Source: Pieris napi | Taxonomy: Eukaryota; Arthropoda; Insecta; Lepidoptera; Pieridae | Direction: 5' to 3' | NCBI RefSeq assembly: GCF_905475465.1 | Contig: NC_062254.1 | Span: 1,446,001-1,510,000, forward strand | Length of the DNA stretch: 64,000 nt | Shown: positions 32,501 through 43,800 of the stretch, one piece after another | How positions within the stretch are numbered: position 1 is the stretch's first letter | Layout of the letters: each line of letters begins with the position of its first letter | The notes under the pieces: generated by a model | The model's input: only the letters and a program-made list of their open reading frames with translations | What the model was told of the DNA's origin: nothing | The model's database searches: none | Translations under genes and position numbers: made by a program

Positions 32501-34981
32501 GTAAGAATTTTTGAAAACGGTCCAGTAGTTTTGTGTGAAAACATTACAAACATACATACCAAAAACACAAATGTTTCCTCTTTAAAATATAAGTATAGAT
32601 TACTTATAATCTTAATCTCATTGTAAGCCAAATAGCATACGACCGACTTAAATGGGAATCTTCAGTTTTTAGCCAATATGGAATTTTTCCCGAACAAAAG
32701 CAATCTGAAAATGTTATGTTATGTTAATTTTAAAAGAATACGATTAATTATTATAAATATAATAAAGTATCTTCAATCTCATCTTTTTATGGGTAAAATA
32801 ATTTTAACGTAGATATGATATTATATACAGCGTTGCGTGAATTAAATTTATTAAGCAGAAAAGAATCGGTTTATGTCGGGACGCGTAATCTAGTTTACTA
32901 AAGTTTATTAAAAAAAAATTAAAACCTATAACATATAACTAAGCTGTCTTCCTATTGCCGTTTTACGAAATTTTAATGATTGACCAGTAATGAAAACGGC
33001 TTTCATGAATATGAACCAATCGACTACATTTTGAAACGGCATGAAAAAAGGTTTCGCCTCCTGAATACGAGCGTAACTTCATGTAAATTAATCGATAAAT
33101 ATTACAGTCAACCTATATTGGTTACAGTATTAAAGATATTTCATGGCTTTATTAATAATACAATAAACCTTTAGTCAAAATGTAAAGACAAAAGTTTAAT
33201 TTGTATGCAATATCTTAAGTTTCTATCTATAAACAAAACTGCATATCAAATAACTCTTAGTAAAAATGGAAATTTCAAACTTTGCTAGGTATTTACGAAT
33301 GCAGTGAAACAATCATATTAATTATGATGAATTCGTATGTAAAAAATATATTGACTGAATAGCCAAAGTTACTTTTTGAAAGGCGTGGCCCACTAACGCC
33401 AAATTTGTATGAAAAATAGACATGTAACAAAGCACGAGCGACAGTTTGAATTTTGTCTCGAACTCCAAAGATCTCGTTCGTATAGTATTCGTAAATTTTG
33501 ACAAGTCTGCGTACGAATGTCAAAAACTGACATAACGCCGGACGAATAGTTGATAATATTTGGTGATGGTAATTTTATTTTCAGTTACTTTTGATGGTCG
33601 GTGAAAATCTGCCTCACGGAGATATAATATGTGGAGCAGTGGTCAATATTCGATCTAAGTGTAAAATTGGTAAGAATTTTGAGCTGTATATTTTTAAATT
33701 TAAAACGACAATTTTTTAAAGTTATACTTCTTTAGGCGCGTTATGAAAAATTGATGTGAGTGAAATTTTACGATGCGCGCGCACCGTGACACAAAATTAA
33801 CAGAATGAAGTTGCCCACGGAAGATGCTACGGCATTGGACATAATTTAAAAACAACATTCGAATAATAATAGAATTTATGTTACCTACACTTAATGTAAG
33901 AGAATAATAATAAATATTTATTTATTTAATTTTTCAAATGTAAACTGAACTTTATCGACTATAATGACTCCTTTTCCAGTCTTTGATTATTTAATTGTAA
34001 TTAATTATTTGCATGCAATCAAAAACTGTTTTTAATAATGCCAAAGAAGTATAACTTCTTACGCGCGTACATAAGTACACGCACACTATTTTTTGTATGG
34101 CTTATTCAGCAGAAGGTAAGTATTTTTGGATTGCTAAGCACAGAAAGGCTGGTAAAAATAACATAATTATAAAGTGTAATTTTGTTTCGAGGCGGTTTTG
34201 TATCTTGTGGGCATATATAATTCATCTTAATTGCCAGGACGGTAGATTAGTACCGCGTTATAGAAGAATTCTCCCATAACGCGCTTGTATACCCCATATG
34301 ACGCGTTTGTACAAATGATTCTCCTTCATCGCATTTAATTGAATTTTAGGAATAAAAATGGGTTATAAACGAAATAGTGCGTACAAATAATTATAATTTA
34401 TAAATGTCATACACAGAGTGTTTTTTTTTTTATGGCTCTGGCACCGTTTGTGCATTAGCCAGCGTCAAGTATGAGATTTTTATCATTCGTGTTTTTTGCA
34501 TTAGAAATTCGATCATGTCCTCCATGTACGGTTTAGGCACTCGCCCGGTACCGCACAACCCTCCCAAAGGCCGAGAACAAATTTTAAATTAAATTAAAAC
34601 TTGCCCTCGAACCGGGAATCGAACCCGGTACCCCTCACCTAGCTGCCACTTAATAAGACCGCTAGGCCCCCCACAGAGAGTTTATACACGTATTCTATAA
34701 ACTATACAAAAACTAAAGAGTCAATTCATGTCTCCGTGTGGTTCCAAATACGCTCTTTGCCACTTCTTAAGTTACCTGTCACTACTTTCCAATAGTGACA
34801 GATTATATAACCACTCAACTGTAGAATTCAATACTTTTCAGGTCTATGGTTGGCAGATGGAGCGAATCAAAAGAAAGTTATAGAAATCGGCAGGGTCTTG
34901 AAAGATAATATGAAATCTCATAATATAGGCAGAATAAACTTTCATTTGCATAAGAAAAATGTTAATATGATTACTATGTAA
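29517..34981 (+). CDS. Diverged tandem paralogue of eIF4E, exon 2 split by a hAT element
   Basis: Exons: 29517-29534 (MASNSE), 29783-29916 continued at 30679-30705, 31269-31440, 33585-33669 and 34842-34981. Without the transposon this is about 191 residues. Intron positions and phases equal those of the neighbouring eIF4E, so it is a tandem duplicate. Cap-binding residues remain: W42 (KKDWEEN) and the W-E pair in GIQPKWEHP; VEDFW and GGRWII are also kept. The C-terminus differs (NMITM, no STTKN motif) and two short deletions are visible. A 754-bp hAT transposon sits in codon 51 with an 8-bp duplication. Read straight through, the protein would stop after about 87 residues. A donor GTGTTG at 29919 and an acceptor at 30673-30674 (in the duplicated target) would remove the element in frame and add two residues. 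Whether it is functional, alternatively spliced or an allele with a recent insertion is open. Confidence 0.85.
29909..30678. mobile_element. hAT transposon inserted in eIF4E-paralogue exon 2
   Basis: The element is 29917-30670 (754 bp). Terminal repeats are CAGTGTTGCCAACTC at the left and GAGTTGGCAACGCTG at the right, one mismatch. The 8-bp target duplication GCAGCGGA (29909-29916, 30671-30678) is perfect. TIR sequence, duplication length and the internal transposase remnant all indicate hAT. It is an internally deleted, non-autonomous derivative. Confidence 0.93.
30195..30359 (-). pseudogene. hAT transposase C-terminal dimerisation domain remnant
   Basis: The minus-strand frame reads FPLLAQFTQKLLTLPHSSAN then VERRFSLINLMKTNIRN and ETLTGLHFTKSD, the conserved C-terminal hAT dimerisation motif. 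The rest of the transposase is missing, so it cannot be active. Confidence 0.85.
31768..32605 (+). repeat. RTE-like repeat in intron 3 of the eIF4E paralogue
   Basis: Starts ACTAGCTACGCCTGCGGTTT and ends with TTTCCTCTTTAAAATATAAG then TATAGAT, the form of RTE-type 3' ends in Lepidoptera. TTTTCCGACTTCCGACTCGG and CGGTCCAGTAGTTTTGTGTG inside are typical of the same family. No intact ORF. Confidence 0.6.
33718..34060. mobile_element. TIR element with AAGTTATACTTCTTT ends
   Basis: AAGTTATACTTCTTTAGGC at the left faces GCCAAAGAAGTATAACTT at the right, about 340 bp apart, inside intron 4 of the eIF4E paralogue. The same termini recur near 59568-59962 and 63395-63570, and half of one near 53560-53590. 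Confidence 0.65.
34412..34678 (-). mobile_element. Full-length tRNA-derived SINE
   Basis: On the minus strand it starts GGGGGGCCTAGCGGTC (A-box-like) followed by GGTTCGATTCCC (B box), then a unique body and a poly(A) tail (the poly(T) at 34421-34431 on the plus strand). The flanking duplication is CACAGAG at 34412-34418 and 34672-34678. It is a different family from SINE B. Confidence 0.8.
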
Positions 34982-35497
34982 GTTTTTAGTAATTGTTTAG
35001 CGCTGAATTATTGTAATATGTGCACATTAAATAATCGTTTAATGAACGTCAAATATATGTCATTATTTTTACAAATTGTACAATGGCCTGAGTCAAATCT
35101 CTTTACCTTTGGCGTGAGCTGTTAAAACGACCACGTGACCATTGCCATACAAACTCGTATGGCGTAAGACGCATTGACAAGTAAAGTTTGTCTCAAGCCC
35201 CAGAGATACAACCTCAATTGTTTCGCATAGCAATCGAGTTTAGTTGCAATTGCTTTGTTAGCATTACCAACTGATGACGATTTTTCATTATAAATTTGTT
35301 TCTTTCATTTCACATGATAAATATATTACTTAAATCATAATTTATTGTGCCATAACTATTGAGATTATATTAAGGATTATGTGACGATTACGATGATATA
35401 TTTTTTTATTTAATTGAAAAAAAAATTGTTTTAGTTTGTACCACTCCATTATCGGAATAATTAATATAATTGATATGACATGTTTCAGTTTATATAT

Positions 35498-35702
35498 GGG
35501 AGCGTTCAAGTATTACGTTTTTCAGTACCCAAGTATAGTAAAACGTTTTGTGACCACCTAGTGACTCTTTAGTTACTATTATGTGGTGTAAGTCGAAAAA
35601 AATATTAACAATAACGCGTAATTTAATCCCCGCCCCGCATCGTAACGTTTTGCAAAAGGATCCCTCCTTCCAAAATACGTTACGTAATACTTGAACGCTC
35701 CC
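35498..35702. mobile_element. MITE with GGGAGCGTTCAAGTATTACG ends
   Basis: About 205 bp. The left end GGGAGCGTTCAAGTATTACG is mirrored by CGTAATACTTGAACGCTCCC at the right. A second, older copy at about 51190-51393 shares the core CCTAGTGACTCTTTA and CCCCGCCCCGCATCGTAACG. Confidence 0.8.
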
Positions 35703-36049
35703 TATCCAAACCAATCGTTATTACTACTAGTAGTAGATTTTCTATAAATATAAATTAAAAATACACTATTACACATTTACAATCTTACAATGAACGTCTT
35801 AATATTGAAACCAAATTCAACCTGCTAATATAAAATCGCTATATTTTTGTAATAGTAAAAACATACAGGTTATTTTTTATATAGTTTAATTTTTACGCAG
35901 AAATTAGTTAATAAGACACAAATGCCCACATATATTTTCAGTATTTTGTTTGTATTGTTTTATGTAATTTGTTTATCAAGTAAAAATATAAAAAATATTT
36001 TTTTAGATTTCGTTTCATTTCTCTTTATCCCTTACTTAACTTACCTAAC

Positions 36050-36450
36050 GCATTAAAAATATATAAATGTTACCTATCCAACTGGGATCCTTATTTCATA
36101 AAAGATAATATGCTTAAAAGGGTTCAAAAAAAAAGCCACGAAAATAGTCGGATCGTTTGAATGCACTTGATCTTACTAATTTAGGAAGTAGGCGATTAAG
36201 AATCTCATTGAAACCTTAAAAATCCTTACTGGCCACTAAAACGTTCCAAGAATTGAGAAGCTCCTTATTTTAAGTGTGAACACACATTTGAGGGGTAGTT
36301 CTGTAAAACCGAAGACTACTCAATATAATACAAATTCCCTAAAGAACTTTCTCTCAAACGGAGTAGTGGCTGACTGGAATAGGCTTCCGGAAAGTGTAAT
36401 TAGTGCACCGTCTTTGAACTCTTAAAATCGTTGGATAATTTCTCCAGATC
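36050..36450 (+). pseudogene. CR1/L2-type LINE, C-terminal reverse-transcriptase remnant
   Basis: A decayed frame contains VNTHLRGSSVKPK, NFLSNGVVADWNRLPESVIS and APSLNS, the conserved tail of CR1/L2-like ORF2 proteins (the WNxLPxxVVxAxS motif). Upstream pieces have several stops and frameshifts. Confidence 0.75.
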
Positions 36451-36889
36451 CTTATATACGCTCATATCAACTTATTAAGCGGCTAGTGTGTTTATCTCCA
36501 TAATAATAAGGTGTTTAGGCCGACGTTCTGGTGTAACAACCCTAAGATTTAAGTTACTAGTATGAAGCCTTCCATGCGTCGGGTTGTCTCTCTCCCAAAA
36601 ATATGGTGAGGGGGCCGATGGCTGGTCAAGCGTCATACTCGTGGACGTTAGTTATTTCGACTATGTATTTGCGTGTTGATCCCACGAGAATGCAAGTGCG
36701 TGCTCCTATTTCACCATGCACACTGCTGATACAGGACAAATCGTTGTTGGAGTTTACTCCTTAAGAAACGATTTGAGTTATAAGGCCCGGTACGGAAATT
36801 TTATGAGGAGTAAAATCAAGTGTAACACGAAAAGTTGAGGCGTTATGTAGAAAGAGACAAACATGTATATCTTTTTTATTATATTTTTA

Positions 36890-37135
36890 ATTACGTAAAG
36901 ATGTCATGTGGAACATGGTGAAATGGTTGCAGCTCCTTACAAACACTGTAAAACAAAAAACTTGGCGATTAAAAAGACTGGCGGAGAGTTTATTGCCAGG
37001 TATCTATTCCGTTCTCCGCCAAGAGCAATTTGAGAACTGGCAGTAAATGTAAAATTACAAGCATTTAATGTACATTTATTTTTTGACGTTCATAAGTGTA
37101 CATTGAGTTACCTATATGAAATTGATTATGATTTG
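36890..37135 (+). repeat. Family D repeat
   Basis: GTGGAACATGGTGAAATGG, TTGGCGATTAAAAAGACTGG, GAGTTTATTGCCAGG and CATAAGTGTACATTGAG match 46420-46640 nearly base for base. Confidence 0.75.
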
Positions 37136-37846
37136 ATTTGTAGTCTAGCTGTGTAAATCATATCTGCGCAGCGTAATTCAACTCCACGCTCCGTTGGTGT
37201 GTCAAATCACATTTACGATTATGTAGCGCAAGGCACATCCTAGTCATATAAAGTTTATTAAACTTATTGATGTACATAGTCGTTTTTAGACCACTGGCGA
37301 TGTTTCAGATATCGATGGATGCCGCTTTTATTAGATATTTCTGTATATTTTAAAAATGGTACATTGATTCTGCATAAAATCAAAGCAATTATATTATTTA
37401 CGAAGCTAGTTTTCCCATCGCATATCTCATTGACGCCCAAATGCCCAACTTCCATGTTGTGCTTTCCTCGTTGAAGCTACAAGCGACTCGTAGCTTACAT
37501 AATATTCTAGTTGTATTAAACAATACATTTCATATTTATTCTATTGCTATGTTTCCGAAGCCCATATGAAGAAGAAGAAGTATTTAAGAAGTCCTTGGGG
37601 TGTTGATATGTATTTCATTAAAAAAAACAAAATATTACGTCAATAAAAGTTTAATCAGAAACACTGTACAACGATAGAAAGATTAAAAATTAACTTATGC
37701 CTAATCTAAACGCATCTCCACTTTTCTTGACAATGTAGTCTTCTCCAATATATTGTTTTATTATTTTGCAGTAGGTGCATAGTTTCATAGTATGACAGGA
37801 CAAATGCATAGCTGTTACAGTTGGGAGACGTTTATAAGTGTTTACA

Positions 37847-37852
37847 TTTATT
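37847..37852 (-). terminator. RPGR-like gene polyadenylation signal
   Basis: AATAAA on the minus strand begins 2 bases after the stop codon of the last exon (37857-37855). Confidence 0.5.
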
Positions 37853-37854
37853 AA

Positions 37855-40800
37855 TTACAATATATTGCAAGTTCGCGAATTTGTTTGATTCCGAATTTCC
37901 GTTTCCACAGTCTCCTCTAATTTATGAACAGTTTCTTCTGCTGTTTCGAGACCTTTGTGTACGTTTTCTGAAAATATCCATGACATTTAAGCAAACAAAA
38001 ACACGACCAGAATCTTCTGGTATAACCTAAGAATTGGTATTGCATATACGTTACAAAGTTTGGAGGCTATGAGCAAATTAACACGTAATTATTTACCATA
38101 CATTAAGAAATATAAAAAATAAGAGAAATAAAAAGTTAAGTGATTTTCTAATTTATATTTTTGATGAATATATTACATAACATATGATCTCACCAGTAAC
38201 TTTTTCTTCTATAACTTTCCCTTTACCAATGCAGGAGTTTTCTTTATCTCGAATTGACTGGAACATACGTGCAAAACGACCTTTTTCTTCGATTTTATTT
38301 ACGACGACGTCTTCATGATCTATATTATCTTCATTTCTTACAATTGGCATAACTGCTTGAGTCTTCGTTTTAGCTTGAGGGCTGGATTTGTCAGAGCCAC
38401 AAGGAATTGTTTCATTTTCGGACTGCTCTCCATCGCTCTTTTGATCACTGTGTTTACTTATATTGGGGCTCATATGAGATATATCTGGTATTTCCAAAAG
38501 GTCTTGTATTATTGGAGTCTTCGGTGGAGGAGAGTGTGTAAGCTCACTTTTATCCGGAACTTCTAATACTTTTTTTTCATCATGAAAACCAGGATCTATA
38601 GAAGCCACCGTTTTAGTAATCACTTCTTCTACTTTAACTATATTGTCATTCGTGGTCTCTTTTACAGTATGAATAATGTTTTCGAATTTGTCATTAGCTT
38701 TGTCTTCCACACTTTTTATTTCGATTACTGCTTTATCTTTTATTTCTTCTGCCTTTTCTGCCATTTCTGACATGCCCTTTTCGATAGATGAGCTTTTATG
38801 GTCGGCAGTGGTGATTAAATTTTCGATTGTGGTCTCTATAGATGCAGTGGTAGATGAAATTTCATTTTCAATAGCGGTCGTAACGTCAATTACCTTGTTA
38901 TCAGCTTCATCGGTCTTTAAATCTGGTACATCATGCATACTTGTTGCTTCAAGGTCGTTTATATTGACTATATGTGAACCGCTAACATTAGCTTCTAATG
39001 AATCGATAGATCCGATGTCTTCGTTATTTGTTTCCTCTGTTGGTTTTTCTAAGTCCATTTTTTCGTCAGATTTCATTGTTGGAATTTTTTGTAAAGGTGG
39101 TAGTTCTGTGATAGATATCGGCTTCGATTGGTTTACAATAAAATCATTATTGGTGAAGTCTGCGTTGGAACCTTTGGTTGCTGTAAGTAGCGTGTGACAG
39201 CCACCACAAGCCACGTTATCAACAACAAAGCCATTCATAGCACTGACCCGCTTCGGCGAGTATTGATTGGGGAAATCGTTTGAGCTATCGGCGTCAATTT
39301 CGTCCAAACAAAGTTTACTGTGACGCGGCTCGCCACATGTGTATAGTAACCCATTGTCTGAAAGTATTATTAATACTGAATATGATTTGTTATACATTAT
39401 ATACTAGCCGTTTCGCGCCCGCTTTGCTGGACGAATTAAAATAAATTTTATGTTTCATTATTTTATTTTTTTTCATATTTTTATTATTCTTCTTTTTAAC
39501 TTCCCGCTAAGAAAATTGAAATATTTCGAAAATCGAGTTTTTAACAGATGTTGACGTTTTGCGGTTCTAGGAAGCCTCTTTTGTTTTTATTAGCGGGAAA
39601 AATTTTCACAAAAGTAAAACAGAAATAAAAAAATGAAGGAACGTTGGAATTAAAAAAATAAATAGCCATAAACCATCTAGGAAAAATTTCGCATCAAATG
39701 GTGGTAGTTTCATGTCGATACGATCAGTGGTTTAAGCGTGAAAGAGCCTCAAACGAACACCATTTTCTTTTTATATATAAAGATAATAGCTATATTTATT
39801 TTATAATAATACAATTACCAGTTACAAATGCAGTGTGCATTGCCCCGCAAGCTACTAACTTCAACTGATAGCCGTCGAACAATTTTTCCATATTAATTTC
39901 TGTCGGCTCTTTTACGTTATCAATTGTATTAGGCATTCCTAATTGCCCCTTCTCATTCGATCCAAAAGCCAAAATTTTTGTTTCGTCCATTGAGAGAAGG
40001 AAAGTGTGATTGGCACCACAACAGGCACTCTTAACTTCTATGTTGAGTGGAAGTACTTGAGGTACGTAAATTGTGGAGGCTGTGTCTGGAATCCCCAACT
40101 TTTGGTTTTCATTGTCCCCCGTTACAAATACTGCTCCTTTAGCTGTAAGACAATAATAATAAAGTCATAAAGAAGAAAGTATTACAACGACATCGAAGGG
40201 ACTACTTACTCATATTTGGTCGTAAAAACCGATAGTCATAACAGCCGATCACGTTGTTATTAAGTACCTAATACATACTTATTATTGAATGTGTGGTTAC
40301 TACACTTAATACTCATGTATATAATAAAACTACAATTATAATAAAAAGACATTACGTACATATAATTATAATTTTTCTACATTAACAAAATCTAAGACTG
40401 TTATTTTTTTTAAGGCGGTCTAATAGAATTCAGTCGGGTCCTTCCTTTGATTTTAGTCAATATAACCGGTATGTTGTTTTAAACGATTGTCGTAAACGGT
40501 TTTGACTGTATAATATATAAATTCACGTTTACTGCGATTAACGGTATATTCTCTAATATATAATGAAATATTTTAGAAAATTTTAGCCTACTTACCAGTA
40601 ATAAAAACAGTGTGATAATACCCGCATTCAACAAAGGCTATTGTCTCCATGAACTTGAGTTCAGTAAACTTAAGGGAGGTGCGAGTGTCCTCGCCCAGTC
40701 CAAGCTGACCTTCGGTATTGGACCCACACATGAATACTCGGCCGTCGTCTGTAGTAAGAAAGCTCTATGTTATCTGGTCAACATATATATAATACTTTTG

Positions 40801-43800
40801 TGTCAGACACTAAATCAAAGAGGTATTGAAATTTATGCAAAATGCTCCTTGCTTCTTAAAATTGTTGAATCGTGAGCGTCTTTTCATATGATACAAGGCA
40901 GTGCCAGCGATTTCGTCTGCGCAGGATTAAAATAAATTTGTTCAAATGATGTGAAAGACATATTATTTCTACTTTTAATACGAAAAGCGATAAAAGTATC
41001 TATTTTCATTTAGGAATCAATTTATTATTACCATTTGAAATATAATTGCATTTGAAATAAATTATCAATTTTTATAGTAGTCATGGTTCACTATTTTGGC
41101 TATAGTGGCCTACACATAAGACATAGATATATACTGCGGGCTTTCTGTGGGACTGTTTAAGATAAACATTTTCATTATACATTACATATGTGTAACTCTA
41201 GCGGTTTTGGCAGTGCACGCCAGAATAGCTCGCAGATGGTAGATTTTTTCCTTCTTATGTACTTGATATTTTGGACAATTCACACAATATATTTATAAAT
41301 TGTAGCCTATGTATTATTCTGACGTATAAGCTATATTATTGTAAAGTTTAATTAAAATCCATTCAGTAGTTATTACATAAATGTAACAAACATCCATCCA
41401 TACCTACAAACTTTCACGTTTATAATATTATGTAGCATATGCTGCTGATATTCTTTTGATTTGTACCAATATATCCAATATCGAACGCCGCAAATCACTT
41501 TCTACATAAATGCTTCTACCTAATTATTTAATTAATTTTTCTTTATTTACTAACCAGTAAGAATAGCAGTATGGTTGCTCCCCGCTGACACTTGTCGAAT
41601 CGCCTGGTCCACTGTAAGTTCAATATACTGTGGTACAGTGTGTGACTCCATATCCCCCGTTCCAAGTTGACCCTCTTCATTACAACCGACAGAGTATATC
41701 GCATTTGTGTCTGTTTAAAAGGAATAAAAATGGTATTAAAACGGAGAGATTTTAGAAAAGCCACCTAAACCAAATTTATCAAAATTGCTGTGCTTGGAAT
41801 ACGATCTCTTGAGCTTTCTGTTCCAGAACTCTCACACGATAAAAGAGGTTGACAGATAGTGTCACGAGATCAGTGCCGGGTGTCAGAAAATTATTTAAAT
41901 TTCTGATCAGAGTTGGGATCGCATCATCACTATTGGGAATTACAGAGAGAATTCCTTTCCAACTTATCCTAATTTAATTTCCACTCCAACTCTAACAATT
42001 TTTTGAACTCTGATCCAGATAACTCCAATTTAATTTTGAACCAAACTCATACTAACTTTAAGTTATAAATTGATATCTGCATATAAAATTCTCGTCTTTC
42101 TGCTCCCAAACAGCTCGACCGATTCTTATAATATTTTTTATGCATATTTAGTAAGTCTGAGAATCGGCTACTATCTATCTTTCAAATCGCTAAGTGATAT
42201 GGGGTTCACCCCAAAATTTTGTATTTATTTTTAGACAATTTTTTATGGTTTCTTTTTTTTAGATACAGCATACAAAATACATACAACCCTTAATTTTCAT
42301 CTACCCTCTACGATCAACCCTTCTTTTTAATTTGTTAATTAAGAACATTCATTCCGGAAAACCGAACAGTCTCTGGGGTAGCATAGCAAAATGTTCCATG
42401 TTGGTATCTACCAAAAAGGTAGGCAAAGTATATTCACATTTAGGAGAAACGAAGTTCGCGAGGGCAGCTAGTATTATTATAAATAATAATTAATAATTGC
42501 TTATATTTTGACATTTTGCATGCATATTTGCATGCAACTATTAGCTACACAATTTTTGTTCATGCCAAATAAAACAAACCAGTAACGAAAATAGTATGTG
42601 CTCTCCCACAAGCCACGAACATAGTCCGATGTGGTTTCAGCCATTTCACACAGCTGGGTCTTGTTACCTCGTCTTTGTGACCAAGGCCCAATTGACCCCA
42701 AACATTCGCGCCGAAAACAAACACGCGGCCATTCTCTGCAAATGGTAAAATTAAAGATTTTACAACGTTTTAGGTCTTGGCCTCAGATTTTCAGCCATTT
42801 TCTTAATAGGTAAGGTCAGCCTTCTGTGCCTGACACGTCGCCCTCGATGTTCGCAATTAATATGCCGGCTCCCTCACGATGATTTCCTTCACTATAGCAG
42901 CGAATGTAAATATAACCATCACAATAGCACCGCGCTGTTTTCCAAAAATTCTTACGCCATGGCTATTAAAATATTTAATCACCTTCCTAGAAATTATAGA
43001 TCACTGCCGTGTAATGCTTTCAAGGGGAAGGTGATTAAATTTTTAAAGTCAAGGTGCTTTTATAGCGTTATTTGACACATAATTTTGACAACAATTAATT
43101 ATAAATAGCTTGACTTATTATTGACAGATGTTCTTAATATATGACTTAATGAAAATTAATGTGACATTTGCATGCCTATTTTCGATATAAATGTACCACT
43201 GTCTTGCAAATAAATGATTTATTATTATTATTTTTTAATAAAAATATATAGATCTTTTAATAAAATAGTATATTTTTTAATACATACGGCATATAACAGC
43301 GCTGTGTTCATCTCCACATGAAATAGCGACAATTGGATCATTCTTGATGAAGAAATGGCTTGGTTCGTTGTCCGCAAAGTGGGACTTGCCGAAGGTAAAT
43401 ACGGCACCAGTCTCTGGAATAAAATAAAACACTATAGCGTAGTAATTTCGTAAATGTATAAGCAATTAATATAAAACGAATGGATAATAATGTTTGACCA
43501 AATGACTTGAAAGGGATATTTTCATTTTACACGAGTTCTACACATTTAACATCGTAGCATGAGCAGTGTTGGCCTAGTGGCTTCAGCGTGCGACTCTCAT
43601 ACCTGAGGTCGTAGGTTCGATCCCCGGCTGTGCAACAGTGGACTTTCTTTCTATGTGCGCATATAACGTTTGCTCGAACGGTGAAGGAAAACACCGTAAG
43701 GAAACCGACATGTCTTAGACCCAAAAAGTCGACGGCGACATTAGATTTAAAAATGATCATGAAACAGATTCAGATATCTGAGGCCAAGAACTAATGAGGT

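Larger units (their letters stand above)
34982..37854. other. Intergenic region between the eIF4E paralogue and the RPGR-like gene
   Basis: Both genes end here. It holds the MITE at 35498-35702, the LINE remnant at 36050-36450 and the family D copy at 36890-37135. The rest is AT-rich with no supported gene. Confidence 0.5.

Noticed and set aside
34600..34675. tRNA gene on the minus strand
   Set aside because: A and B boxes are present, but the sequence continues into a SINE body with a poly(A) tail and target duplication, so it is a tRNA-derived SINE.
38676..39197. Long plus-strand open frame opposite the RPGR-like tail
   Set aside because: It is the antisense shadow of the Ser/Glu/Lys-rich exon 39357-38194, which belongs to a coherent spliced gene.
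43555..43640. tRNA gene on the plus strand
   Set aside because: The tRNA-like head is repeated with the same body at several places in the window, as expected for a SINE.
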